A stretch of 64,000 nucleotides of DNA from Engraulis encrasicolus (Eukaryota > Chordata > Actinopteri > Clupeiformes > Engraulidae): the NCBI RefSeq assembly GCF_034702125.1, contig NC_085865.1, positions 18,174,281 through 18,238,280 of the forward strand, read 5' to 3'. Below the pieces are notes generated by a model that was given only the letters and a program-made list of their open reading frames with translations, was not told where the DNA came from and did not search any database. Below are positions 10,340-21,324 of the stretch, piece by piece (within the stretch, counting starts at the first letter, position 1; each line of letters begins with the position of its first letter). The position numbers and the translations under genes were made by a program.

Positions 10340-10726
10340 GTTCTATAGTTGTACTGTACAGTACAGTGCAGTGCAGTGGAGTGCAGTACAGTACAGTAGC
10401 ATACAGAATGGTGCAGTATAAGCACAGTAGAGTACAGTACAGTACAGTAGCATACAGTACGGTGCAGTACAGTACAGTAGCATACAGTACGGTGCAGTAC
10501 AGTAAAGTAAAGTACAGTACAGTAGCATAAAGTACGGTGGAGTCTAGTTAAGTACAGTACAGTAGCATACAGTACGATGCAGTCTAGTACAGCACAGTAC
10601 AGTACAGTACAGTAGCATACTGCACGGTGCAGCAGAGTACAGTACGGTATATCACAGTACAGTACAGTACAGTACAGTATAGTAGAGTGCAGTACAGTGC
10701 CATACAGTAGAGTACAGTATAGTCTT
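10340..10726. repeat. GTACA/CAGTA pentanucleotide array (copy A)
   Basis: Degenerate 5-bp repeat (gtaca, gtgca, gtata variants) with a higher-order unit of about 30 bp ending gtagcatacagtacggtgca. It lies at the same internal position as the array in copy B. The long frames across it are repeat artefacts. Confidence 0.9.
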
Positions 10727-12164
10727 ATAGACGTTAGCCCTCCAAAGCCAATAGGATTTCCACATGCTGTTGTTATAAGTTTTTGAAAGACTATTTTAGT
10801 AGCCTATGTGAGAGAGGGAAGGCAGGCAGACATGTTTTAAACAAAGGACCACACCCACAAATGAAAAATAACGAGCAAACAATAAATTAAGTGGTTAGGT
10901 AGCCAACATGTCATCTAGATTAAAGCCAAAAGTAGATGGAAAAACAGACATGTTACCATTTTGCTCTTTTAAAACAAAGTATCTGTCTATATACTGTATG
11001 TATGGTGTATTGCATATTGATTATTCATAATTTCCTAAGCATAAATGCCCTTATCACTCCATTGTACACTTAGGACTGCGATATACATATCTGAACATTA
11101 ATCAGCATACATTTGTCATTTGACAGCTGTCACTGACACTTGATATGTACATATATTATTGACTTGATTGATATGAATATATTTCAGTTGGACTCCTAGG
11201 GTTAAATCATTGAGGGGGTCCTAAGGAAGTAGTAGTAGTTTGTGTGTGTGCGCGCATGTGTAAGTGGGATTAAAATTGTTGTTTGCCATCTTTATCTGAA
11301 GAGCAGACTGAGTGTCTGAACCTGCTAATGCTAGCATGCTAACATTGGGACAGTTATGTGTGGCCCAGTTCAAGGGTTTATCTCTTCTCCCCTAAATGTT
11401 CTAACCACAATTTTTTTTTTGGATGTTATAGATATGACCCACTGCAAGTTTTTAAAACTCTTAATGAATGTTCCTTCAATACCTAAATGCCCAGAAATGA
11501 GCTCTCAATTGTAGAGTGATCTCATTCTGACCATGGTTTTTATGATTTTCCTGTTTTTGAATCTAAATAAGACATATATAACATTGTTTTTATGGTAAGT
11601 TTTGCACATATTTTCAAAGTTCAGTTTGTATACATCACACACAAATAGGTGGATTGGCCCATAACACCATTATGTCCAGGCAGTACAGCATTTTACTACT
11701 ATTGGCTGGTTTTGGGCAGCCAACTTGGATTTACCCCATAAAAATGACCTTAATGACATTGAAATTTGGGGCACCCCTTCTGAAATGATGGAGAACACCC
11801 TAAGGAAGGTCTACACCGATTTTGGTGCTTCTATCCAGCGCGTAACGATTAGGCCCTTTTGGGACGCTAAGAAACCCAGCTAATAAGCCTAGGAGCCCAA
11901 CTGAAATATTCAATTTTCATATCAATCAAGTGAATACATGTACATATCAAGTGTCAGTGACAGCTTGGATGATCTACCTCTATAAGGCCATTACAAAAAT
12001 AGTAGAGTAGAGTAGAGTATCGTTTATTGATCCCAGGGGGAAATTAAGGTGTCAAGTAGCATACACACATAAATAAAGACATAAAGACTTTGTCCAAGAC
12101 ATAACACATAACTTACACATAAAAATAATCATATAGCTCGCTGTTGCATACTTTTGCCAAGGCA

Positions 12165-12548
12165 TCTCTCACACACACACTCACACAAAACACACACACA
12201 CACACATACCCCAAAAATATAAAGTGTAAAGTGTCCACAGTGTTCACATGTGCCTTAGCTAAGTGGCACTTAGAAGCCAAGACAAAGTGGCAATAAAGTG
12301 TCCAGGAGTGTCCATAGTCTCTCTGCCTAGTACAATGTCCATTGTATTCCTTGGAAAAACAGATGGGGGGTGGTAACACGAGTCACCCCCTGTGTCACTC
12401 CACACCACACACTCACACACACACACACACCAAAAATAAAGTGTACATAGTGTCACCTGTGCTGGGTGGCCAAGACAAGGTTACCACCAAAGTGTCCAGG
12501 AGTATCAGTAGTCCGGGGAGTTACACATGTTGCCAACTGAGTCTCTCT

Positions 12549-12590
<42 letters not shown>
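12165..12590. repeat. Three (CA)n microsatellites
   Basis: CA-rich tracts at about 12168-12206, 12408-12432 and 12550-12590, within the LINE 3' region. The frames across them are artefacts. Confidence 0.9.
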
Positions 12591-12591
<1 letters not shown>

Positions 12592-12665
12592 GCTGTGCCT
12601 TCCACTGAATAGGAGTCATAGGGTAGAGAGTCCAGGTAAATAAAGTGTGCAGGAGTGGGATCTGT

Positions 12666-13271
12666 TTATGCAGTCCAGTCCCCTATGACGATCTCTCTTT
12701 GTGTGTCCTTCTGTGCGATGTTGAATAGCTGAATGGCCCTGGGTACAAAGGACTTCCGCAGCCTGTCTGCCTTGCAGGAGATGGCGCGCAGTCTGTAGCT
12801 GAACAGGCTTCTCTGGTTGTCGAAGACTGAGTACAGTGGGTGCTTGTAGTTGTCCAAAATAGAGTCCAATCTGCTAAGTGTCCTCTTGTCAGCTGTGGTT
12901 GTGAGGGCGTCCAGTTCTGTGCCTACAACAGACCCTGCTTTCCTCACCAGCCTGTCAAGCCGTCCAGCATCTCTCTTCCTAATGCTGCCACCCCAGCACG
13001 CCACAGCATAGGAGAGCACTCTGGCCATGGCAGACTGGTAGAACATCTGCAGGAGTCTGTTGCAGACATTGAAAGATCTCAGCTTTCTCAGAAAGTAGAG
13101 TCTGCTCTGTCCTTTCTTGTACAATGCATGTGAGTTTGCAGACCAGTCCAGTTTAGAGTCCAGGTGAACACCCAGGTACTTGTATGTGGAGACTGTCTCC
13201 ACAGTCTCCCCCTCAATAGAGATAGGCACCAGGGGTGGGGTGGTTCGCCTGAAGTCAATGTGTGCTGGTTT
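12666..13271 (-). pseudogene. C-terminal end of a LINE reverse transcriptase ORF
   Basis: The frame begins mid-protein at the truncation point. It reads ISIEGETVETVSTYKYLGVH, then DWSANSHALYKKGQSRLYFL, then ACWGGSIRKRD, and ends RAIQLFNIAQ plus a short tail. This is the region after the RT palm domain common in fish L2/Rex1 elements (YKYLGVHL ... RLYFLRKLRSF). No endonuclease and no YADD motif are present because of 5' truncation. The open stretch has no internal stop over about 190 codons, which suggests a fairly recent insertion. Confidence 0.75.
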
Positions 13272-13689
13272 GTGTTCAGATATGTATATCTCAAGTCCTA
13301 AGTGTACTATGGAGTGATGGGGGCCTTTATGCTTAGGAAATTATGAATAATCAATATGCGATACACCATACATACAGTATATTGACAAATACTTTATGTT
13401 TTAAGAGAGCAAAATGGTAACATGTCTGTTTTCTGTTCTACTTTGGCCTTAAACCTACATGAACCGATGATATGTTGGCTATCTAACCACTTGATTTATT
13501 GATTGCTCATTATTTTTTATTTGTGGGTGTGGTCCTTTGTTTAAAACATGTCAGCATGGCAGCCTGATGGTTTGTTTCTTGCCGGTTGTCATTCGGCTCA
13601 CATCATCCCTTTCATAAAAATCCCTCACCATGGCCACAACATGACTCGCCATCTTCCTGCTCTTCTTCCTTGTGTAGGTGTACTCATGG

Positions 13690-13995
13690 CTCCCAGGGTG
13701 CATCCCAATATGTGTCCTTGCCTCCTCCACTTGTGCTTGTCTCCTCGTCCCGCCTCCTGGCCCCTCCTCTGTGGAGAAAACTATAAAGTTTCCCAGCTGT
13801 CAGCCTCGCCACAACAACTTTTGAGGGACTGTTTTTCATTCACCATTCCAATTGCAAATGAGAAAAAGACTTTACAATTGAGCTTTTGAAAGATATTGAA
13901 ATATAATGCTGTTGTCAGTGATGTCATCATGACGAGAAGCAAGTGGAGGAGGCAAGTGGAGGAGGCAAGGTCACATATTGGGATGCACCCCCAGT
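13690..13995. mobile_element. MITE with inverted ends GGTGCATCCCAATATGTG
   Basis: The left arm (13693-13750) reads gtgcatcccaatatgtg followed by cttgcctcctccacttg. The right arm (13931-13992) is its reverse complement with a duplicated ggaggcaagt unit. cccag flanks both outer ends and may be a 5-bp duplication. No coding capacity. Confidence 0.6.
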
Positions 13996-14047
13996 CTTCC
14001 ACCGTGTCTTGGAAAATCCCAGTGTGGCTTGGGCAAGGCATTGCATG

Positions 14048-15126
14048 TGTAACAGGTTGGACTAGGTCCCCTGTTAGTGTGCATGTGGTAATTGAAAACA
14101 GCTGCCCGTGTGGGCAAGGGCGGAGCCCTTCCGGTTAGTATAAATTGCCTACTATGTTGGCTGTTGGCCAGGTGTGGCTAACCTCGGTACCGGTTGGCGC
14201 TTTGGGAAGCCCTGTACTCTGGGTGCAGTAGGTGATGTTGGCGTGTTGGGCTTTGGACCCATACTGGAGCGCGTACTAGAGCGCAGCTGAAATGCAGACG
14301 CCAGGTTGCTGCATGTAGCCTAACCGGCTTGAAGCATTGCATGGTGAAGCGAGGGTCAACCGTAGGCTTCCAGGCTCGGTCCGGTGCTTCCTAGTAGCAA
14401 CTTAAGGTAATTTCTAATTTACCGTCACTCTGTGCCTGTGGCTTTCACGCCACACCTTGCACATTGATAATGGCATTTCCCTAGCATTAACCCAGTCTGT
14501 CTTGTGCTTTCTAGGTTGAGCACACATTGTCAATGGGCTGGGGTGGGGGGACGCCGTCGTCTTTTCCCGGTGTTTGTGTTTTGTTATTTTGCCTTTTACC
14601 ACCACGAGCTCTCTAGTGGCAGGTTGTTGTTCTTTGCGCAGGTGCGTGACGCCTTCGTCTTTCAGCCATACGGTCTGACACGGTCAGCTCCAATCACCCA
14701 CCCCTTGGACAAGGGATGAGTGATTGGAGACTGGCTGGTTGAGATTAGTGGTATCATCGTGTAAACTTGTTGGTGAGGTGTAGATCCCCTGAGTGGTATA
14801 GTAAACTCTCTGCCAAGAGGCCTGATTTGATAAACATAGGCTACCTCTTCACTGTGAATCATTTCCGTGTGCTGTGACCTTCTTTTGTTTATTTTGATTA
14901 TGTTGTGTGTACAGTTTTGATTGTAGTGTTTAGCATTCACAGTGCAGTGTGTAGTTAACACGCTCAGTAAATTACCTGTACTAGCCTACTCAGTGCTCTT
15001 GCACTTCAGCCGCCTCTGTTTCACGATACCTATCTGTATAGAAGAAAATAAAAGCTATTGTATGTGCAACAGCTGTGTCATCCTTTGTCATCTAGAACCT
15101 GTCGGGGAAAATTGTGTTTTTTAACA
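14048..15126 (+). other. LTR-like noncoding stretch, not identified
   Basis: It begins TGTAACAGGTTGG. A TATA-like tagtataaat lies near 14137-14146 and a polyadenylation signal aataaaag near 15048. It then runs to a TTAACA end near 15126. This order (TG start, TATA box, poly(A) signal, CA end) resembles a solo LTR. No matching second LTR, primer-binding site or clear target duplication was found, so it may instead be an unrelated transcribed region. Confidence 0.25.
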
Positions 15127-15181
15127 TCTGGGTTGTCTCACCCTTTAACGAGACTGGCGTAGTCACCTTTTTAAAATCTAA

Positions 15182-16099
15182 TCACTTAAAAGTTTGAAAT
15201 CTTAGTACCCCCACTCTGCTACACATGCGGTACTTTTTAATGATGTTTCCTGTGACCACTCGTGATATGATTTGTCTCTCCTTCTCCCCCTTTGCATTTC
15301 TGTACTTCTCAGCAATATTTTCAACCAAGGCCTGATGGAATAGTAATGTTTTTTGGATGGATGATCGTGGGAGACTTTCCATTTGTCTCCTGACTTTTGT
15401 GCGGGGTGACTCATGTTTTCTCACTAATCTATGGAGCTTTTTTTATATTTTTCTTTGCTACGCGTTTCTTTTTCAAGAAGCTCTTCTAATTGGGTAATTC
15501 TCTTATCCTTCTTCTTGTTTGTCTTCTTTCGCTTACGCTGTCCATCACGTTGTCTAAAACACAAGTACATATCTGTCAATACACAGTCAATAGTGTTGTA
15601 TTACATGTATAGGTTAGACTGCTTTGTTTTGTACTATATTTATTTAAAAATGTGAAATATATGTATTACAACAAAAGTTACTTAGCTAGGAAACTGCACA
15701 TACAAGATTACACACCGTATAGGTTTCTACTCAGTACCTGTCCAATTCCACTTCCCTTACCCTCGGGCCACAAACACAGAAGAACAATAGACTATAACTA
15801 AACCTTGATGAGCTGGGCTGTACATGCGCTGACTCAGGGCTTTGTGGAGGAGTGATAAGGTCCTGTCCTGCTCTTTCCCTCTTCTTTGACCTATGGTAGG
15901 CCTCCCTCCACTTCCTGCGACGCATTCACTGCTCTCTGGGACTCTGATCTGATATGTTTTTCCTAATCCCTTCTTTCAGATCTCTTTTGTACTTGTTTGA
16001 CTCTTTTTGAAGGTACTCTGCTCTCCTCAGTGGGTCTGCATCTCGCCGAGCGCGATAGCACCTCTGCTTTTCAGCAGCACTGAGTGGTGGCTGTTTTCC
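15182..16099 (-). pseudogene. Broken copy of a multi-copy fish protein family of unknown function
   Basis: Exon A (16099 down to about 15805, acceptor ataattgcag) encodes PPLSAAEKQRCYRARRDADP, then RRAEYLQKESNKYKRDLKEG, a TGA near 15927, and MRRRKWREAYHRSKKRERAG. A donor near 15804 joins in phase to exon B, which starts at 15553 (acceptor tgttttag). Exon B has a charged coiled-coil part (QLEELLEKETRSKEKYKK), a frame change at an A7 run near 15437, and then SPRTKVRRQMESLPRSSIQK and VVTGNIIKKYRM. I recall the SAAEKQRxYRARRDADP and IIKKYR blocks from many uncharacterised fish proteins, possibly of transposon origin. Two lesions, one in a homopolymer, make it a pseudogene or an assembly-damaged gene. 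Confidence 0.55.
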
Positions 16100-16656
16100 C
16101 TGCAATTATGATTCACATGACTCATTTCAAATAACAACCTAAATCTCACTAACTTCAGTTAAATGTATTTCAAATGTATGACATTATTAGCCTGGCTATG
16201 GTGACTACAACATTCTCCCAAGCTTAGTCTGGTCAAGTTGCTATTCTGGAGCATTCCAGAGGGAGAGCTAAATATCAATGCCTCTGTATAGGTCGGCTAT
16301 GGAAATATACACTCATAAATATTATAATATTGATTAATATGCTATTGTAAAACATCTCTATATGTCAATGTCTTTCTTCATTATATTATTTTCATTAAGA
16401 TGAAACAGACATTCATTGCTGTTACAATAACACATTGTTATTTGAGTAACAGCAATTAGGGTAACAGCAATGAGGAATTAGCAAGAAATTAGCAATTGTG
16501 TGAAATCTGACCACATGGCATCCATGCTAATACTTTTTTTACACAGAGCACATTCTTCACATCTAAGTGAACATTTTACTTTTGCTGTCATCAAACACTA
16601 TCTAAAGATAATTAAGGTAACATGAAAGAGTTTTTAGATTGCCCCCCCCCCCCGAC
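16100..16656. other. Noncoding; no gene seen
   Basis: AT-rich sequence with a C13 run (16642-16653) immediately left of the hAT-like end. Probably intron or upstream sequence of the broken gene at 15182-16099. Confidence 0.4.
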
Positions 16657-17136
16657 TAGGGATGTGCATTTCTGCCAAAAACACCAAAATCATCAATTCG
16701 ATGACCACTATTCGAATGTTATTCGAAAATCGAAGAAAAAAAAGACGTGCGTTTGCTGACTGACGCCTAGTACCGACTGGGGAAATTGGCAGGCGGGATC
16801 CGCGACGCGCAATATCGCGCTGGGGGTGTGGTCACGGATACTCCCAGTAGATTCTCCCCGGGGCTAACTACGCCAGAGAACGTCTTATAGGGAGAAGGTC
16901 CACTCATGAGAGCACCCATTGAAAATGAATGGTAACGATTCGTAACGCAAATATGGCGTCTGCCCACACATATCCCGCCTTTCCGGTTCCACGAGCCAAT
17001 TGCCTACTGAGCTGCGCTGTCACTGATCCAATCATCTGGCCACATCGACGCACGCGTGATCAAAGGATTTTACGACTGTTCAAATCTATCTGCTAAACAA
17101 CGGTCGGTTGACGACGTTCATCGACAGCTGATAATC

Positions 17137-17202
17137 ATGTGTTCTGCGTCTAGAACTAAGGCAACGGTCCTGAATCCTGATGTTCATCCTAAGGACGAAA
17201 AG
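17137..17202 (+). CDS. Possible first coding exon inside the hAT-bounded segment
   Basis: The ATG at 17137 opens a 22-codon frame ending PDVHPKDEK|gtacgt, a good donor, in a CpG-rich stretch (about 16740-17200) that could be a promoter. No in-phase continuation was identified and the peptide matches nothing I know. Position next to the left end would suit a first exon of the element's own transposase. Confidence 0.2.
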
Positions 17203-18207
17203 GTACGTGTTTTTCGAGAAAATAAATGTTAAATGTATCCACTTATATAACTTATGTCCCCCTTACGATAGACACGATTGTCTTTTTTGGGAATTGAGGG
17301 AATGGTTTGCGTAAGGTAGCGCTAGCTCTAGAGAAAGCTACCGCTACAGCACCTGTGGTATTTACTGGAGTGTGTATTTCAAAATCAGGCTTAATCGGTA
17401 CGTAGTACTATATCAAAGTGTCTTTCCGTTAAGTAAATACGTTGTCTGACTATATTGGTTGGCAGAAAGATGGCAGAACAACATTTATGTCCAGATTTGA
17501 TCCCATCTCGGGTCGATCCTGTTCTTTGGGTTCTGATTGTGTTGTTGTTCGACGCTTCATAAATCGGCCTGTCTGCTATTGTCACAGCCTAGCTTGTCTT
17601 TATGCACATAATTATATGGGGCCCTTGACAACTCATGATATTTATTTGACTTGTTGATGTCCAAAAGATTAGTATCCTACTGCTTTCCTTTTCAAAAGCT
17701 ATGTATTCACTGCCCAACTCCACTGGGAAACCTAAGCCTAATATTTTAATGCATAGCCGTGTAATTGGGTTCATAGTTCACGATTTTGAGAACTTTACTT
17801 TTAAAATGTATTCCCCTATATATTCCAGATTACATGGCTCAAAATGTAGTATTGCACCCAAAGTTACTGTATTGTAAAACTGTCTCTACCACACCAAACC
17901 CCTCCGTCATAGCGCAGCTGTATTTGAATTATTACTAACATAACATAGCCTTTATTGTCATTAACAAGGTACAACAAAATTTTAACTCTCCCTTTGAATG
18001 GCACACAACATTAAATGAGAGGTGGTGTCCTAATTTGACCTGTTCAACCATGAAATAACCATGAAACAACAACAAAATGTTATCAATAATAGGAATTTAT
18101 TTAATTGCTGACGTTATTGTCCCATTCATTCGTTTTACGTTTCTCTCTCTCACACACACACACAGTCACTCACACACATTTGATTATTTTTAGTTAATTT
18201 TGTAACG
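17203..18207. other. Noncoding, with a short LINE-tail-like repeat
   Basis: Bases 17948-17990 (cctttattgtcattaacaag and following gtacaacaaaatt) look like the common 3' tail of fish non-LTR repeats. A short CA tract lies at 18150-18178. No coding frame of a known family was seen. Confidence 0.4.
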
Positions 18208-18747
18208 TCAGCAAACATTAGGGCTAGTGTTCAGGCACGCCAACTTCCTTGCCGTCTTTTCTTTTTGCCTCTTCCCTCCCTCCACATCCTCATTCATCCT
18301 CTTAATTGCGGCTCCCACCCTACACATGATACATTTTTTGGAGGCCACTCTTTCGATTTTCTTTCCATGTGTAGGGTGGGCTTCTAAGATCTGTTCAAAT
18401 GCCCCCTCATGTTTTAAGAGGTCCTGAAGGGCTCTTGTGATGCCCCTTGATCCCCAGACCCGTGGCAGGGCTCTCTTGATGGCCACCTCAGATTTGTTTA
18501 TAGCCAACCCGAGCACGTCTGAGGGGTTGCACAGGCCTGCAGTTGAAGAATATTGCTTCTGCCTTAGGAAGGATCCCTCCCTCATGGCAGTGCAGTATGA
18601 ATGTTCTGCATCATTGTGCTTTGTGAGCACACGCTCGCATTCACTGCACTGCCCGAGTTCGGGGTCCTCCTTCACCTTTTGGCATACCCAGCCGGCCACA
18701 TAGTTGAGGGCTTCCTCCTCCCCTTCCTGTAGTTCCTCATTGACGCC
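18208..18747 (-). pseudogene. P-like gene last exon
   Basis: After acceptor ttggaaatcacag it encodes EALNYVAGWVCQKVKEDPEL, then CSECERVLTKH, and on to NTSPNVC and a stop at 18208, about 180 codons without interruption. LNYVAGWV resembles the YVAGYV-type C-terminal block of P-like transposases; the two Cys pairs could form a small metal site. This is the best preserved exon. Confidence 0.7.
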
Positions 18748-18847
18748 CTGTGATTTCCAAATACACACAAAATTCAATGCATAACTGTAGATAGTTTGCC
18801 TGCCCCCAACTAGTCATATTTTTTGATTTCATGAAACATGTCATTAC

Positions 18848-18895
18848 CTCCTCGGGAGCCTGGGTAGGTAGCTGGTTTGATGCTGGAGTGATGTT
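18848..18895 (-). pseudogene. P-like gene short linker exon
   Basis: Acceptor cactcctctag, donor gaggag|gtaatg; 16 codons (NITPASNQLPTQAPEE), phase 0 on both sides. Called from splice signals and phase. Confidence 0.5.
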
Positions 18896-19148
18896 CTAGA
18901 GGAGTGAAACACATTGCAAATGCAGTCATTCTTTCAAGGATGTGTCTTTGTCTGGTGCATTAAAATTCGATTAAAAAAAAGAACAGTAACTGAAATACAA
19001 GACGAGAGTAGTTGGGTTACATTGGAGTTTGATTTAAACAAAATCTTGATTACACTGGGGAACTATGGCTACTGGTGAGATGGCATTGACCATTGTTTTT
19101 ATAAGTGTTTTTGCCGTTTCAGTCTTTTTTTTGTTGTATCGGTCTAAC

Positions 19149-19334
19149 CTGAAGTGTGCCTCTTCCTCCCTCGCTGGTCACCAGGACTGTTGAGCCGTCA
19201 GGCAGGCAGTTCGTGCCACTTCCCTCAGCATCAACCAGGCCTGCGACACACGCACTTTTGAGAGCTGAGGCAAATTCCCGGGCTGTCGGGTGAAAACGAT
19301 GCCCCCCTTTCCCTCTGATTACTGAGAAAAGGTT
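19149..19334 (-). pseudogene. P-like gene exon (NLFSVIRGKGG block)
   Basis: Acceptor gacctcctttgcag, donor cttcag|gttaga; 62 whole codons. It begins NLFSVIRGKGGHRFHPTAREF, the most diagnostic block for P transposase/THAP9. No stop inside. Confidence 0.75.
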
Positions 19335-19710
19335 CTGCAAAGGAGGTCAGGTATGAATTGCATTGCATTACGTTACGATATGATGGTCAAGCATATAACT
19401 CGCATGTCAACATGTACTGAGATTACCGAAGCAGATAGTCTATGGAGTTTTTACATTGGGGGTGTACTCATTTTGCACCTCCATAATTTTGTAACAATGG
19501 GAAAGATTTGATGCAATCAACCTTTCCTGTTGTAAGCTCAACAGATGTTGTTAAACTCAATCTCTGCACATATTGGAAATAACTTTTGTAGTTATTGAAA
19601 TATGTTCCAAAATGTTGTTTTTCAATGGGGTGTACTCAGTAACATTGGGCACTGGATAAGTAGGATGTAGGATATTTTATTGTTGGTGGAATGAACGTTA
19701 TGTTGCGTAC

Positions 19711-19846
19711 CTCCAGGCAGTCCTGGTTTAATTTTGAGGTGCATAATACGGTTATGCCCTCACTCCGGAGCTCCTTGTGTAGCTGCAGGACGCTGTGAAT
19801 GCTGGCCATCAGACCGGCATGGCAAGGTGGTGGTGTCCTGTGAGAT
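19711..19846 (-). pseudogene. P-like gene exon (LNQDCLE block)
   Basis: Acceptor gctcctctgcag, donor ctggag|gtacgc. It encodes HAGLMASIHSVLQLHKELR and TSKLNQDCLE, the segment just before the conserved IRxxGG block in P-superfamily transposases. Confidence 0.7.
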
Positions 19847-19937
19847 CTGCAGAGGAGCAATATTTTAAGCGCTTAAACTGGCTTAAGTTCTATTACTAAT
19901 AAATGTGTGGTTTTAGTTAATTTCTTAAGTAACTTAC

Positions 19938-20031
19938 GCAAACTTCCAAGTTTTCAGGCACCCCAAGCAGCTCTGGAGGTAGTCAAGTCCCAGTTATAGG
20001 TCGTCTCCAGTACTTTTTGTCCTGTAGGCTC
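19938..20031 (-). pseudogene. P-like gene exon (LDYLQSCLGCLKTW)
   Basis: Reads LGLDYLQSCLGCLKTWKF and joins (GC|A) in phase to the next exon's SHRTPP. The 5' part of the exon is in a different frame (EPTGQKVLETTYNW), with TAA in the frame used downstream, so a one-base shift has occurred near 19995-20000. Confidence 0.6.
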
Positions 20032-20406
20032 CTGCCAAATCAAATTAAAATTTTAGAATAAGTCGTACATGATGTACAGTCTGTTTTCCATACACACAAC
20101 ATGATAACCAAAGCAAAAAAAGGGTGGAAATGTTACAATGTTCATCCTGGTGTCAACATGTAAGGGATTAGAAACACAAACATTGAGTGTTTGCACTATT
20201 TAAAGGGAAAATATTTGTTTTGCATGTGGGGCCTTATTTCTGGCTTAAAACATACCACTGTACTCACCCTTATTACTTTTTTGTGATTGGTCCACTTCTT
20301 GAGATGTCAAATGATATCCTCTCAACGGTAGTTAATGGGGCACGTGAATACAGGCATTAAATGACTCATTACTCACTTTAAAACTGTTCTAAAGTGGTAA
20401 CAGGTA

Positions 20407-21322
20407 CACTATGTGGCCAAAAGTATTTAGCCACCTGCCTTTACTCACATATGAACTATAGTGCCATCCCAATACTAACCCATAGGGTTCAATATGATGC
20501 GAGACCACTTTTTGCAGCTATTACAACTTCAACTCTTATGTGAAGGCTGTCCATGTGGTTGGGCTGAGTCTTTATAGGAATTTTGACCATTTTTCCAAAT
20601 GCTCAAAATGAGGTAAAACACTGATGTTGCTTGAGAGCGACTGGTTCTTAATCCTCACTCTCATTCATCCCAGAAGTGTTTTGTCATGTTCAAGTAAGGA
20701 CTCTGTGTAGCCCAGTCAAGTTCATTCACACCAGTCTCTGTTATCCATTTTTTATGGACCTTTTCTTGGGCACTGGTGCACAGTCGTGTTGGAAGAGTAA
20801 GTGTCCCTTTCTAAACTGTTCCCACAAGGTTGGGAACATGGGATTGTCCAAAATGCTTTGGTATCCAAAAGCAGTCAAAACTGGAACATTTTGGACTACT
20901 CCATGCTCTCAACCTTTGGAATGACCCTCTTCCTCTTTCAACATGAATGTGTGCCAGCGCACTAAATAAGGCCCAGAAAGAAATGGATGACACAGTCTGA
21001 TATGAATGAACTTGACTGGGCTACACAGAGTCCTTACCTGAACATGACAAAACACCTTTGGGATGAATGAGAGTGAGGATTACGAACCAGTCGCACTCCA
21101 GCAACATCAGTGTCACCTCATTTTGAGCATTTGGAAAAATGGTCAAAATTCCTATAAAGACTCAGCCCAACCACATGGACAGCCTTCACATAAGAGTTGA
21201 AGTTGTAATAGCTGCAAAAAGTGGTCTCACATCATATTGAACCCTATGGGTTAGGAATGGTATGGCACTGTAGTTCATATGTGAGTCAAGGCAGGTGGCT
21301 AAATACTTTTGGCAACATAGTG
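20407..21322. mobile_element. Palindromic Tc1-like fold-back element 1
   Basis: A TA-flanked 916-bp element (TA at 20405-20406 and 21323-21324). The left arm (20407 to about 20738) and right arm (about 20998-21322) are near-perfect inverted copies of the same Tc1 3' end: cactatgtggccaaaagtat at the tip, and caacttcaactcttatgtga further in. The right arm includes remnants of the transposase C-terminus (acagagtccttacctgaac, cacctttgggatgaatga). A spacer of about 260 bp separates the arms. No intact transposase. Confidence 0.85.
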
Positions 21323-21324
21323 TA

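Larger units (their letters stand above)
8967..11882. mobile_element. 2.9 kb non-autonomous TIR element, copy A
   Basis: The ends are long imperfect inverted repeats sharing atcgttacgcgctggataga then agca, extending about 75 bp inward to aggggtgcccc. The whole unit recurs in the same orientation at 29107-31954. Both copies show 3-bp flanking repeats if the ends are TAG...CTA (ATA here, TGA at copy B), which suggests a 3-bp target duplication; this is tentative. Inside are a hAT insertion (10108-10324) and a GTACA-type array. A short minus-strand frame shared by both copies (9205-9447) has no recognisable domain. Confidence 0.75.
11997..13271 (-). mobile_element. 5'-truncated non-LTR LINE of L2/Rex1 type
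   Basis: The minus-strand 3' end is a run of tactc units (12000-12020) after gggatcaataaacgatac, typical of L2/Rex1-group LINEs that end in short tandem repeats. The 5' end is truncated within reverse transcriptase. The insertion interrupts the inverted third copy of the 2.9 kb element. Three (CA)n tracts lie in its 3' untranslated part. Confidence 0.72.
11886..13556 (-). mobile_element. Partial inverted third copy of the 2.9 kb element, split by a LINE
   Basis: Bases 11886-11996 and 13272-13556 are the reverse complement of consecutive internal parts of copies A and B (about 11205 back to 10829 in copy A numbering). For example 11886 reads agcctaggagcccaactg against cagttggactcctaggct in copy B. 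The two parts are separated by the LINE fragment 11997-13271. The copy lacks both element ends and abuts copy A directly, forming an inverted arrangement. Confidence 0.75.

Noticed and set aside
10231..10530. Long open frames with repeated LYCTVLYC-like peptides on both strands (also 30229-30587)
   Set aside because: They are translations of the GTACA pentanucleotide arrays; every frame is open because the unit lacks stops in those phases.
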